From Siniperca chuatsi (Eukaryota > Chordata > Actinopteri > Centrarchiformes > Sinipercidae): a stretch of DNA of 64,000 nucleotides. The stretch's first letter is position 1, and each line of letters begins with the position of its first letter. Below are positions 1-11,072 of the stretch, piece by piece. The notes under the pieces were generated by a model. That model saw nothing but the letters and a program-made list of their open reading frames with translations, made no database searches and was not told the DNA's origin. Made by a program: the position numbers and the translations under genes. The stretch is taken from positions 19,569,323-19,633,322 of the forward strand of contig NC_058064.1 of the NCBI RefSeq assembly GCF_020085105.1, written 5' to 3'.

Positions 1-382
1 TCAATCAGCTCTGGTTTGATACATTGTCTGTATAAAAATATCAGTGACTTCCCCAGTGTAGATATACGTACAGAACTGTATGCACAGTGGCTATCTGTTG
101 ATAACAGTTGAGGCTGTAACACTGAGATAATGAAGAACTCGATAATAAAGAACTAGAGATTGGTTTCAAGGCTGTTGGGTTGCTCTGCTCCTTCTCAGCT
201 TCTAGTTTGTAATTCATATGATCCAAACCTACGGTGATTGGGCAGTTAGGGTTCTTGCCCAGCGACACTTCAACAGCACACAGCTGTTACTGTGATTGAA
301 CCACAGTGCTGTGTTTCTAGCTGATAGGGTTATACTGCTTCCAATGCAATAAACATGTTTAAGAATACTGTGATCCCCCTGA

Positions 383-414
383 TCACCTTTAAAGGATGAG
401 GCTGGCGTTATTCT
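383..414 (+). mobile_element. MITE-A terminal fragment
   Basis: A short piece matching the outer end of the TIR element described at 25001-25650 (key string AAAGGATGAGGCTGGCGTTA). It is cut off directly by a LINE fragment that starts near 434. The same string recurs at 2815-2839. Confidence 0.6.
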
Positions 415-433
415 GTATTTCATGAGTTCATAA

Positions 434-680
434 GCATCACAGAGAACCTGGCATGGTCCTCTCACGTCTCCGCTGGTAAAGAAAGCTTCTTAAGGAAACT
501 TCAGAACGCAGAGTTCTTGTTAACTTTTACAGAGGAGCAACGGAAAGCATCCTGACCGGAAACATCACACACCGGCAGGGGATGTGCACGGCCCGGGACC
601 GGAGGGCTCTGCACCTAAAGGACAGCACCCACCCAGCCAGTTCACCCTGCTGCTGTCAGGCAGAGCAACTTCTCATGCTG
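434..680 (+). mobile_element. L2-like LINE, 3' end of ORF2 (fragment)
   Basis: About 245 bp nearly identical to 24191-24436, which is the 3' part of a LINE reverse-transcriptase ORF. It contains the segment encoding [12 protein letters not shown] and then the degenerate tail of the ORF. Both copies share the same broken join around the string AAGAAAGCTTCTTAAGG. No open frame survives. Confidence 0.8.
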
Positions 681-690
681 TTACTATAGC

Positions 691-2811
691 TCCATTTCAG
701 TGCGCCGGTGCACTGCTTAACGCCGAAGGCCGCAAAATCTGTTTAAATGGAGTGTAAGCTGACAAAACAGACAACAACGCTAGCGTAACACGTAGACTCA
801 CTGTATTCTGGACTTCACAGTATTCCAGATAGTTGACCTTTTTCTGCAAATTCTTTAAATAAATACTTCCAGGTCTTGGGCAATATAGATATATATATAT
901 ACATATATATCTGTCTCATCCTTGTTTCCGCCTCTGTCGACTCTGACCAATCTCTACTTTCCAAAGCCAGTCTTTTAGGAGAAATCAACGTTCCAATGTA
1001 TGAACGTTAAAAAGTGCAGGGGGGTGAGGGTTTTCTGGAAGGACGCTACATGGTGGGGAGACATATGTCTGCAAAGTACCAGTTTTAAAACATGATCACC
1101 CGCCAGCAAAATGACAGAACCATTCTTAAGGTCTCAAAGAATAGTTAGGAGTTCTTTTTTGCATATATTTTGACTTTTTGAAGGGATACACACATTTACA
1201 GAGGCCCTTTGTGTGACGTGAATGTGAGCGGTGTCCAGATTACTGTGAGCCGTCATGGTAATCCGGACTCCGTGTTTTCTGACTGTTTTTTTCTAAATTT
1301 CGACTGGCCCTCAAATGTGTCAGTCAAACTTTGCATTGATATCTTGTGGGACTGTACTAAGTGTCTGGAACACAGCGAGTCTACGGGCAGGGTAAAAGCC
1401 ATGGTAGCTTTCCTAGTTGCCAAATAATTGCCAGCATGGCCAGTAATGGTCACAATATGATTTTATGTGAGCCTGAATGACATTCATCAGTTTTCTGTCT
1501 TATCAGTCTCCCTTGACTTGTTTGTGTTTGTATGGGCCATGTGGTCGTGGTGACGTAACTATCAACTATAGATGATACTAACAAAGTAAAAAAACAACAT
1601 TTTGATTTTGGGACGGCTTACATTCACTTCAGGACGGTTAAAATTGTTTTTCGCACTTCCCAAACTGTTTTACTACTGTTCATACAGTAAGCAGTGGCAT
1701 AATAGTACTGTTTTTCCTCTTTGTTCCAAACACGTCCATTGTTCTACTTTTTTTTATCATTTGTTGAATTTGTTTTGCTGGAGTGGTAACACGACATGTG
1801 TCGATATGTTCTGCTGCTTCAGTTTGCATAGTTGGTTGACTAAATAATAACTCACAAAGCAAAATGTGAACAGGGATAGCCAAACGAGTACTCCTCAATG
1901 CTTTTTATTTTATCAGCTATATGGAGCCTTTTTGCCCTTTGGCCCAGTTAAATTCTGATTCTCCTTTCAGGAATTCTGTAGTTATCTGGAGTCAGTTGGC
2001 TTTTGCTGAAACAGGAATATGACAGTGAGTCACTGGCTTGAGCAAGAACATGTAACTGTACCTTAGCAGAGGAGCCAGGGCAGGGATTTGAAAAGATAAA
2101 GAGGTTAGTGTCCTTGGTAAACCACAGTGCAATTATTCTGATCCATGCAAAGCCTCACACACCTACAGAGGACATCATATTGAAAACTTCAAAGAAAAAA
2201 AGGTGGCTGCATCTAGACTCAGTTTAGACAATACAAGCAGAAGTACACACAGACAGGAACACACAAGGATTGCTGTTGTCATTTTTCATTAACTTTGAAT
2301 GTATGCAGAGGGAGAACAGAATGTGGTTCTCATAATATACCACCACTGGAGACAAATGTATTTTGGCTGCTATAAGCTTTCGGTAAAACATCATTTACCT
2401 CCAGTGATCACTGTTTTAACTTGCACATGTGGGTGGAAACAAACATGGCATATAAGCCACACATTCCTACTCAGGGAAGATGTGAGACAGCTCATGTTGG
2501 GGAAAACTAGACATGACACTGCTATCAGATGTTCTGTCAAACATAGTCTGCATGTTCTGAGAGGCTGGAGGACGTAACCGCCTGCCCCACATCTCTGCAG
2601 CTGCACAGTGATTGACTGTAATAGTGTGGTGTAAATTTAGACATTCTGTAGGTTCACAGGCCTTCAGGGTCAGAGGGACACAGCATTCTAAGGCTGTATA
2701 TTACAGGCTGCCAAAATAGCTTAACACATAATAGGGAAGCCATGGGAGAATGTATAGTAGTGTGGGGGAAAGACAAGGAAATAGATGGAAGAACATCAAC
2801 ATTTGCAACTA
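691..2811. other. Gene-less stretch
   Basis: Apart from the AT microsatellite, I see no exon-like open frame, RNA gene or recognised repeat here. The short open frames are of chance length and lack splice or codon signals. Confidence 0.5.
884..910. repeat. (AT)n microsatellite
   Basis: An imperfect alternating A/T run, ATAGATATATATATATACATATATAT-like, in non-coding DNA. Confidence 0.9.
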
Positions 2812-3000
2812 TCACCTTTAAAGGATGAGGCTGGCGTTAATCAGTATTTTATGTTAGTTCATTTATCAATACTTTCTGATTTTCCACCCGTGTGTGTGTG
2901 TATGTGGCACCCATCGGTTCCTACTGAACACACTGATCTTTAAAAACGGGTCATAAATATATAGTTTCATTTTGTTTTGACACTGATAAACAAACTAAGG
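2812..3000 (+). mobile_element. MITE-A left-half copy
   Basis: Starts with the same terminal string as 383-414. It continues through the internal segment around CTTTAAAAACGGGTCATAAATATATAG, which matches the 25.0-25.2 kb copy (CTTTAAAAACACCTCACAAATATATAG). The right half is missing. Confidence 0.65.
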
Positions 3001-4469
3001 AAATTATTAGCTATTACCTAGCTTCGCATTTCAGTATTTTGTGGCTTGGCAAAGTGAGGATTACATAGCATCCATGTATGTTCGAGGCGCACCCTGGAAC
3101 TAGTATACTAGTATTCCATTTATACCATGGCCACTAGTCACCAATAAATAGAGTCCTTGCTGTGCAGTCCGTTTGTGCAGATAGAGGAAATGGTCACCCT
3201 GTCTGTTGTTCTCCTCAAAGTTAGTTCTTAAAGTTAGCTGACAGTCTTTGTGTAGTAGCCGTTGGCGCTAACCTCTGTTGCAGGAATCTTCTGCTGGCCC
3301 TCGCATCACTGCTGTAAGAGAGAATTTGGTTCTGCTGAGTGTCTGCTCCGAGCAGGCCACGCTGGAGGACAGCTGCTGCTGAGCAGCTGTGCTGCAGCTG
3401 AAGCCAGGAAGAAAAGAGAGAGAACAATGGTAGCTGGAAGTTCACACCTATGGTAGGTCTGAAGTCTGGAGGTTTGTGGGAAAGTGAGTTCTATGGCTTT
3501 CCTTTGTTTACAGAACAAAGCATGTGGTCTCATGATAAAAAGTTCAGTTAAAGTCCCACAAATGAACAAATTCAAATGGTGGAGTGCCAGTGGTCCCAAC
3601 AGTGACACACGGCTAACAAACTTAGCCTGAGCTTGACGCAAAAAATTTGTGCAGATTTACTTTGCCCCGTGAGTGAATCCGCTAATTGCAGCAATTCTGT
3701 TGGAATGAAAAAGCTGGTGGGATCGGGCCTTAACATAGAAAAAGTCAGCAGTAACTTGAAGCACGAGACACACCATGTTTACTTTATTAACGTATAACTG
3801 AAACCACCATCTTTCCCTGACCTTTCCTTTACCTTCACCAAAGTGCTTTTGTTGCCTAAACCTAACACTGCCCCCAGTGCCTCACACCCTTTAGGGGCCT
3901 GAAAGACTCCATCTTTTTGAGGCTGCACCACTCCGTAAAATGGAAATATTTTAGATTTCTTGTGCATCCCCTTAGACACATTTCCCAAAAAAATCAGTCT
4001 GACATATTTGGTACCTTTGGAAACTTTGGGATTTCTAGATCACTAGATTTTAAAATATAGCTCTGTGGGGTTGAGCAATATTTGGCTGCGGAGCATGAAC
4101 TGCCAGGGGAGCAGTGGGACTAAAGAGGTTAATAGAGGCCCACAAGTTATTAACCCCTTGGTGTTAAGCTCCACAATGCAAATACTGTATCATGTCAGGA
4201 CTATTCCATAAACACCATTTGGTGTGAAAAGTGATGTCACTTCCTGTACGACATCATCGAAATTCTAGTTGAAGAAGAAAGTCACTGATACTGACACACT
4301 ATACTGAGTGAATACACTTCCACTTTCACCTATACTCACTGTCAAATATACTGTGCATTGTCAGCACTGATTTCACTGTGCTGTGGTGATTATTATCTCT
4401 GCAACACTTACAATAGAGCTTTGTGTAGAGAGCCCATAATACACAATACACAGTGGTAAACAAAAACAA
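3001..4469. other. Gene-less stretch
   Basis: No supported gene. At about 3706-3731 there is an end resembling the MITE-B terminus (GCTGGTGGGATCGGGCCTT against GCTGGTGTGACCAGGC), possibly a single-ended remnant. A short palindrome (ACTAGTATACTAGT) lies near 3100. Confidence 0.45.
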
Positions 4470-5830
4470 ATGAGTTGCAACAAACAGACAGTCCCTTCTG
4501 TGGAGTTCTTCCAAAAACAGACAGATATCACTGACAATGCAATGAAAATGGACATGGGGGCAATCAACCGACAACTTGATTCTCTTCAACTCCAAATGCG
4601 TAAGTTTAGGAAACAGTGTCTGAAAAAAGAACTAACGAAGCTCTATGAAAATGTCCAAAATCAAAGTGGATTAGATGCAATGTGTGATGCTATGGAAGTG
4701 GAAAAAGAGGCCATTGAGCAAGCCAAAGCCTTGAATGACAGGTATGATGAAATCAAAGCAGAGCACGTAGCCGCAAGCCAGCAAAATGAAGAGCTGCAGC
4801 AAGAAATTGAGGAGCTCCGCAAAAGGCTCCAAAATGAACCTTTTGGAGGAAATTTGTAATGCAATGAAGGAGGCAACAAAGGCCATAAGGCTCCAAAATA
4901 ACGGCATGCAAGAGGAAATCCAGGAGCTCAAGGAAAAGCGTGGCAATATAAAACCTTTGGATGCACTGAAAGCAGAAAAAGAGGTGAAAGGCCAGCGAAA
5001 TGACCATCTGAGACAACATATTCAGGAGATGTGCAAAGAACTCCAGCATGAAAAGGATTTGCAGGAACTGAATGAGGTAATGAAAGTGTCGAAAGAGGCC
5101 ATGAGCCAGCAAAACGACACACTGCGGCAACAACTCCAGGAGCTCTACAAAGATTACAACAATCAAAAAATTTGGGACGTCATGTGTAGGGAGAGGATGA
5201 ACCGCATGGAACTGATAAGCAGACAAAATGATAATATCTAAGAACAAGTTCAGGTGATTACCAAACAGCTCCAGAACAGAAAAACCATGAATGAAAAATA
5301 TAAAGCCCTGAAATCAGAAGAAAAAGTTGTCGTGGCAAAAAATAATGAGCTTCTTAAAAAATGTAGAGCGCTCTACTCAAAGCTTCTAAATAAAGAAGAC
5401 TTTGAAGACAAGTTCGATACACTGAGAGAGGAGATAGAAGCCTTGAGACAACATGAACTCCGTCAAGAAATCTAGGAGCTCAGCGAGGAGATCCAAAACG
5501 AAACTGCTTTTAAGGCAAATTATAAATCAATGAAAGCAGAGAAAAAGGCTCATCAAAATAACACCCTGAAAAAAGAAATTCAGGAGATGGAGAAAAAGCT
5601 TGTAAAAGAACAAGCTTTGGAAGATAGGAATAATGTCATAAAAGAAGAAAATGAAGCTTTGAGCCAACAAAATTGCACATAGCAACTCAAAGTTCAGGAG
5701 CTCTATGACAGACTCTGAAGTGTAAAAGTACTGAAGGTCACGTATCAATCGCTAACAACGGAAAGAGATGCCATGAGCTGGGAAAATGACACGCTTCGAC
5801 AAGAGGTCCAGGAGGTCAGAGTCAAAGGTG
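4470..5830 (+). pseudogene. Intronless repeat coiled-coil ORF, decayed
   Basis: The frame from ATG 4470 reads 129 residues rich in E, K, Q, L and N. A one-base frame change near 4835-4845 moves it to the frame beginning RLQNE/LLEEICNAMKE. Reading on, about ten units of about 36 residues follow, each a variant of AEKEAMSQQNDTLRQQIQEL. In-frame stops occur at 5239 (TAA), 5473 (TAG), 5680 (TAG) and 5716 (TGA). The units are alike at DNA level too: 5092-5148 and 5762-5818 both encode an AMSxxNDTLRQ core. No splice sites are needed, so it is intronless over 1.35 kb. The heptad-like composition predicts a long coiled coil. I recognise no family; it could be a retro-copy or a remnant of a repeat-rich gene. 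After VQEVRVKG the frame runs into an unrelated dispersed repeat. Pseudogene status is well supported; origin is unknown. Confidence 0.7.
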
Positions 5831-5972
5831 CTGGTTCAGTTCCTGGGCCTGACCCTTTCTGTGTGGAGTTTGATTTTCTCCCCTCTTTGGCTGGGTTTAC
5901 TCCAGGTGCTCTGGTTTCCTCCCACACCCTAAAACATGGGCCTAATACATAGATTCTAAATTACCTACAACA
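5828..5972 (+). mobile_element. SINE-like dispersed repeat fragment
   Basis: Contains CTTTCTGTGTGGAGTTTG, GGTGCTCTGGTTTCCTCC, CACACCCTAAAACATG and GATTCTAAATTACC in that order. These are hallmark strings of a repeat found widely in fish genomes next to SINE or DNA elements (identification from memory, not a search). It forms the false 3' end of the coiled-coil frame. Confidence 0.6.
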
Positions 5973-6677
5973 AATAAAAATATAAAAATAAAAAACCTAA
6001 ATTGGTTATTGATTAATAAATAGTTGAGGTAAATGTAAGCGTTCTGATTTTGATATATGTTTTCTTGTCATTTGGTGTCAGAGAAAGACAGAGTTGTAAA
6101 TATTTCACTCAGATAGCCTTTTTACACAAAAGAGATTTTGCCGTGTCTTGGTAGGAAAAGCACAGGTGTAAAAAGCTAAATGAATGATGGCTGAATTCCA
6201 TTTAGATGCTATGGTTTTATAGTTAATGTTATTAGTAACAACTGTACAAAGTCACTCCCTACTATATAGTGTACTATATTTACTGCCATGTTCGAAGTCT
6301 GTGAATCAAGTGTGAAATTTAGGGATGACTCAAAATGATAATGATCAAGTGTCCAAAATCTCAATTTACTACTCACTAAATTACTGAGCTACTGTCTAAT
6401 TTATAGTGAGTAATGAATGAGTAAACAATGAGTGATTTCAGACACAGCCTACACCAAGTCAAAAAGTCTGCTAATGCCTATTGCAGTACTGATGGATCCA
6501 TTTTACTCAAGTCCTTGTTAGTACTTTACAAAATAGAGCACATTAAGCCATTTTATGTGTGTGTGTTTAGGTTCCTTGGGTTATCAACTCTTCCAACCTG
6601 GCTGCCTCCCTACAGACAAGAGAAAGAACACAGGGAGGGGTATGCACACATACTAACACACACAAATATTAAAATAG
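5973..6677. other. Gene-less AT-rich stretch
   Basis: Nothing supported. A 103-codon open frame at 6428-6739 runs into the MITE that starts at 6678 and has no coding character. Confidence 0.5.
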
Positions 6678-6690
6678 ATTTAAAGGATAA

Positions 6691-7329
6691 AGGCCTGGTC
6701 GCACCAGTATTTAAAACGGCAAAATTTGCAGGGGATTAAATTTATTCCAATGGAATCATCACAATTAGTGAATTTGCTCGTGGAGGCAAAGTCAGTGCTT
6801 TGACCCACACATTCACACTGTTGACCAATAGCAAGCCATCTTGACAGTGCTGATCTTTGAGGGCAAGCCAGAGAGTCCAAAATGGAGGAAGTTATCATAG
6901 CTTATAAACTATGCTGCATCCTTCACTTTTATTTAATCTCTTTAAGAGACATGGTTTACACACAGTCATGAGACAGGAGTCCACGCTACAAATACATCTT
7001 TTGAATAAACTGTGTGAATTCATTGTCCTGTCTGTTAGCGAGCTCATGAGAGATTAATTATTCCTTCTTCAATAAGTTTTTTAGTGAACAACATGGTGTG
7101 AAAATGCAAGGGAGGAGTAAACAGAACAGTAGAAAGAAAATAGAGAAGCCTAAGGAGCGACTGACCAGCACAGCCCAGCTGGCTAGCGATTAGCGGTTAG
7201 CTTGCCAGCTACAGCAGTTCATCAGCTAGACCTGTGAGTATAGTCACTACATCACCAAGCTTCTAGAACCAAATATTTCACAAAGATGTGTGGAATAATC
7301 ACTGTACCACTTTCTGGTGTGACCAGGCA
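6691..7329. mobile_element. MITE-B, PIF/Harbinger-like, nested in MITE-A
   Basis: Ends are inverted: AGGCCTGGTCGCACCAG at the left and CTGGTGTGACCAGGCA at the right. TAA lies directly outside each end (6688-6690 and 7330-7332), and the outer flanks join to rebuild the MITE-A terminus. The 639-bp interior has no transposase frame. The 3-bp TAA duplication fits PIF/Harbinger elements (family knowledge). It is non-autonomous. Confidence 0.75.
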
Positions 7330-7449
7330 TAATATTTTTGTTTTGTCAACAAATCTCATGAAAATAATTTCTGGAAGAAAATGCAATGTGATTGCTGGCA
7401 GCTGCTGCTGCTTCAAGAGATAACACAATTCACAATCTAATTACAGCAT

Positions 7450-7805
7450 GACATTGTTATGGTTTGAGGCTTGGAGTGTAGTTATTTCCTGTTTTATTTT
7501 GTAAGTTCTGCCTCATGTGTCTTGTAGTTTTACTTTCTGTCTTAATTTGCTTTTCCTGCCGGTTTTGATTGTTTGCCCTGCCCTGATTAGATTCACCTGT
7601 GTCTCGTTTTCTCCCCTCACCTGAGTGTATTTAAGTCTGTGTGCTTCCTCTGTTATGTGTCAGTTTGTCATTGTCTACTTGTCAAGTGTCCCCGCCTTTG
7701 TTACCCGGTTTGTTGGATTTGATGTGCACCATCTCTGCCTCCGGTGTCAGCATTTGAGTCCTGTTCCCTTGTATTCCCCCTGCTACCCTGGTTGATTCAT
7801 TACAA
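7450..7805. mobile_element. Unclassified retroposon-like insertion
   Basis: GC-richer pyrimidine-laden text (CACCTGAGTGTATTTAAGTCTGTGTGC, then CCTTGTATTCCCCCTGC) fills a hole in the MITE-A copy. A similar style of sequence (TATTTAAGCCC, CTGCCTGCC) occurs at about 20580-20835 in a glt8d2 intron. No ends or target duplication were defined, so this is weak. Confidence 0.3.
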
Positions 7806-8247
7806 CAGACATTCCATTGTTTGAAAAATTAAAGGCTTAAAATAAAACCATGGTGACCACCGGTGGGGTATGTGGGATTGAGTCAAAATAAACTACAGTG
7901 TGTGTGTTCATGGTAATGAAGGAACATGTCACCCAGTGCAACAGTGTGGCTCATTGATGCGTTTTTAATACTTTTTGGACAACAATGGAGCTCTGTGGCA
8001 CTGGGGAATAAAATATATCAATCTTTATATGCACACAGTGCTGATAGTACTGTAGGATACATTAATTGCTGGTTTTGGGATTTTCAAGGGATTTGTTGAC
8101 TATGAGAAAAACACATCATCACAAGTATCATCAGTCTTATAATTTAAAATGTGTAGAACTAATTCTGTGGAAAATCTGTTGGGTAATGATGTCACACAGT
8201 CTGCAGTCTGCATAACACAAAGATAAACGTGACTTCACACCACACTC

Positions 8248-8271
8248 CACACACACACACACACACACACA
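8248..8271. repeat. (CA)n microsatellite
   Basis: An uninterrupted CA run of about 11 units after CACACTCC. Confidence 0.95.
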
Positions 8272-8883
8272 GAGCCTCTGCCCCTCCTGCCCTGTCTGCC
8301 AGCTGTGAATAGCATACGTGCAGTTTCACACATAGTCTCCTCACAGCCTTTCTCTCACACTAGTTATTACAGTGACAGACCTGGATGACTGGATTCTCTA
8401 CTATGTCTCCATGGAGATGTGTGAAATACAAATGCCATTTTATTATCATCAATTCAGAGAAATTCTGTTATTAAATGTTAATGTTAATGTTATTAAAATT
8501 ATTGTTGAATGCAAAGTTTTCAGCTTACTCAGTTTTTTCCCATTTTTCTCTCTTTCCTTTTTTAAACTTGTGTCCCTTTTTTTCACTGCAAACCTGCAGC
8601 ACTCATTGCAAAGAATTGCAGGGGCAGTCAACAAACTCTCCACTCTACTCAGGGTGTATCCAGTGCAACATAATAACACTGCTAGGTGTGGTTAAAGGTG
8701 CAGCAGAGCACACTTCTGACCACACCCAGCAGTGATGCTGGGTGCAGTCACATGATTAAGTCAATCTGCTGGTATAAGCAGCTCATCCAAACAATAAATC
8801 CCATGGCTGCAATATATAGAACACAGTCAATTTGTACTGATGGTCTCAGATCAACCACCATTGTAATAACTAATTACTCAGAT

Positions 8884-10440
8884 ATCAGAATCAGAATCAG
8901 AATCAGAAATACTTTATTGATCTCCGAGGGGAAAATCTTTTGTTACAGCAGCTCGCCTTTACGTCAGTGCACACAGGAATAGAAGTACTAAGCAAAAAAT
9001 ATAATACACTATAATACAGGTCAGAAAATAAATTAAGTACCAAGTGGGTATAAGTATAAAATAAAACAAGTATAAAGCACAAAGTGGGTTTACCGGTTGA
9101 TGATAATAATATGGTATAAAGTAATAGTGCATGAACGGTCAAGTTAATCCCCAAGGGGAAACTCTTTGTTACAGCTGCTCACTATCACGTCAATGCACAC
9201 AGGAATAGAAGTACTAAGCAAATCAATATATAATACACTATAATACAGCTAAGATAATTTAAGTACAAAGTGGATATAAAGTATAAAAGCTAAATAAGTG
9301 TAAGTACAAAAGTGGATTTAGAGGTTGGTAACTTGATAAGTATGCACGGTATAATAATATAATATAATGTAATAATACAAAGGATAAGTAATAGTGCAAT
9401 AATGAGTACTGTCAAGTTAAGTGTAGCTTATTAAGATGATTATGAGATGGTGGATATTGCACAGCAGTAATAGAAGTATGAATAAATATTTGAAAACAGA
9501 GTATATTGCACAGCAGTATAAAACACAGAATACTGCACAATTATTTCAAGTATTTCAGTGATGTTAATGGTCCAATGTCCAGTTTATCGACTTAAGGTCA
9601 TACAGACTGACTCTTAGAGGGAGGAGTTAAAGAGTTTGATGGCCACAGGCAGGAATGACTTCCTGTGTCACTCTGTGGTGCATTTTGGGGGGATGAGTCT
9701 TCCGCTGAAGGTGCTCCTTTGTTTGACCAGCACGTCATGGAGCGGGTGGGAGACACTGTCCAAGATGGCGTGTAGTTTGGCCAGCATCCTCCTCTCTGAC
9801 ACCACCGCCAGAGAGTCCAGCTCCACCCCCCCAATGTCACTGTCCTTACGGATCAGTTTGTTGAGTCTGTTTGCGTCCGCTAACCTCAACCTGCTGCCCC
9901 AGCATGCAACAGCATACAGGATAGCACTGGCCACCACAGACTCATAAAACATCCTCAGCATTGTCTGGCAGATGTTGAAGGACCTCAGCCTCCTCAGGAA
10001 ATAGAGGCGGCTCTGGCCCTTCCTGTAAACAGCTTGAGTGTTCTTAGGCCAGTCCAGTTTATTGTCCATGTGTACTGCCAGGTACTTGTAATCCTCTACA
10101 ATGTCCACACTGACCTCCTGGATGGAGACATAGATAGATCCACAACCAGCTCCTTAGACTTTGTCACGTTCAGCTGCAGATGGTTCCGCTCACACCATGA
10201 GACAGAGTTCCCCACCACAGCCCTGTACTCAGATTCATCACCACCGCTGATACATCCCACCACAGCAGAGTCATCAGAAAACTTCTGAAGGTGGCAGGAC
10301 TCTGTGTGGTGGCTGAAGTCTGTGGTGTAGATGGTGAAGAGGAATGGAGAGAGGACAGTCCCCTGAGGGGCCCCAGTGTTGCTGACCACGCTGTCCGACA
10401 CACAGTGCTGCCGGCTGAGTGTCGGCAAGGTCCTTACTTG
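8884..10440 (-). mobile_element. L2/Rex1-like LINE, 5'-truncated copy 1
   Basis: On the minus strand this reads the C-terminal half of a non-LTR reverse transcriptase. It contains GAPQGTVLSPFLFTIYT, then KFSDDSAVVGCI (the catalytic YADD position reads FSDD in this family), ERNHLQLNVTKSKELVVD and VYRKGQSRLYFLRRL, ending in HPLHDVLVKQRS. Frame breaks occur, for example near 10110-10140. The 3' UTR follows (8912-9600) and ends in a (GATTCT)n tail at 8884-8911, where the element joins the genome. The 3' UTR carries an internal duplication (8917-9139 and 9147-9420). Everything 5' of the RT core is absent. It is closely similar to the 35.03-36.54 kb copy, so the family was active recently. The L2 versus Rex1 assignment rests on recalled RT style. 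Confidence 0.85.
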
Positions 10441-10805
10441 GATTTGCATAGATGAATTTTTGAAATAACTATATAGTGACACTACACAGGTGCTGTATAT
10501 ACAGGGAATATACAGATATAACTAAGGGGGTACCACAAGATGGTCCTTTTTATTTACAATCTTCACTGTTGTGAAAGAAATTTCCTGACAGTAACAGTAC
10601 GTTGAATGTGTCAGTGAAGCTAGAAGGTTCTGGTGTTAACAGCAGGTTAAAGGGGCAGTTCAGTAATGCCACAAGAAGTTACGAGCCCTTGGTGTCATCC
10701 ATTATTTTACTGAGATGCCATAACATAAATTTACACTATCCATTTTTATGCAGATGATATAATCCTGAATGACACGTGTACATGCACATGCCAAGTCTAG
10801 ATTAC
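10441..10805. other. Gene-less stretch
   Basis: Nothing recognised between the LINE and the palindrome's flanking repeat. Confidence 0.5.
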
Positions 10806-11072
10806 AGTGTGCCTTTAAAACAAGACGGTGTAGTCCCTCATTTGTCCAGGAGTGTTCCATTGTAGAAAAGGTTTCAGTCGTAGTCATCTGGACACTGTTT
10901 TCAGAATCAAGACATTTCGGCTCCCATCCGGAAGTCATTCTCAATTGTGTCTGAGTTATCAGACCATTTTCACATTTGAGAATGACTTCCGGATGGGAGC
11001 CGAAACGTCTTGATTCTGAAAACAGTGTCCAGATGACTACGACTGAAACCTTTTCTACGAGTGTGCCTTTAA
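10806..11072. mobile_element. Large palindrome (foldback insertion)
   Basis: The left arm 10862-10944 and right arm 10976-11058 are 83-bp inverted copies with essentially one mismatch (GACATTTCGG against CCGAAACGTC). They are separated by a 31-bp loop. The unit is bracketed by a 13-bp direct repeat, AGTGTGCCTTTAA, at 10806-10818 and 11060-11072, which looks like a target duplication. No coding capacity. A transcript would fold into a long hairpin. Confidence 0.85.

Larger units (their letters stand above)
6678..8148 (+). mobile_element. MITE-A copy interrupted by other insertions
   Basis: The left end (TTTAAAGGATAA) is split from its continuation (TAATATTTTTGTTTTGTCAACAAATCTCATG, from 7330) by MITE-B. 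The right half, 7866-8110, closely follows 25362-25610, sharing GAGTCAAAATAAACTA, GTGTGTTCATGGTAAT, GTGCAACAGTGTGG and ACAACAATGGAGCTCTGTGG. It ends in an inverted copy of the left terminus (GGATTTGTTGAC). Between about 7367 and 7865 the internal part is replaced by unrelated sequence. Confidence 0.7.

Noticed and set aside
4753-5247. 164-codon minus-strand open frame rich in Leu and Phe
   Set aside because: It is the antisense shadow of the Glu/Lys/Gln-rich coiled-coil repeat; no start context, splice sites or known domain.
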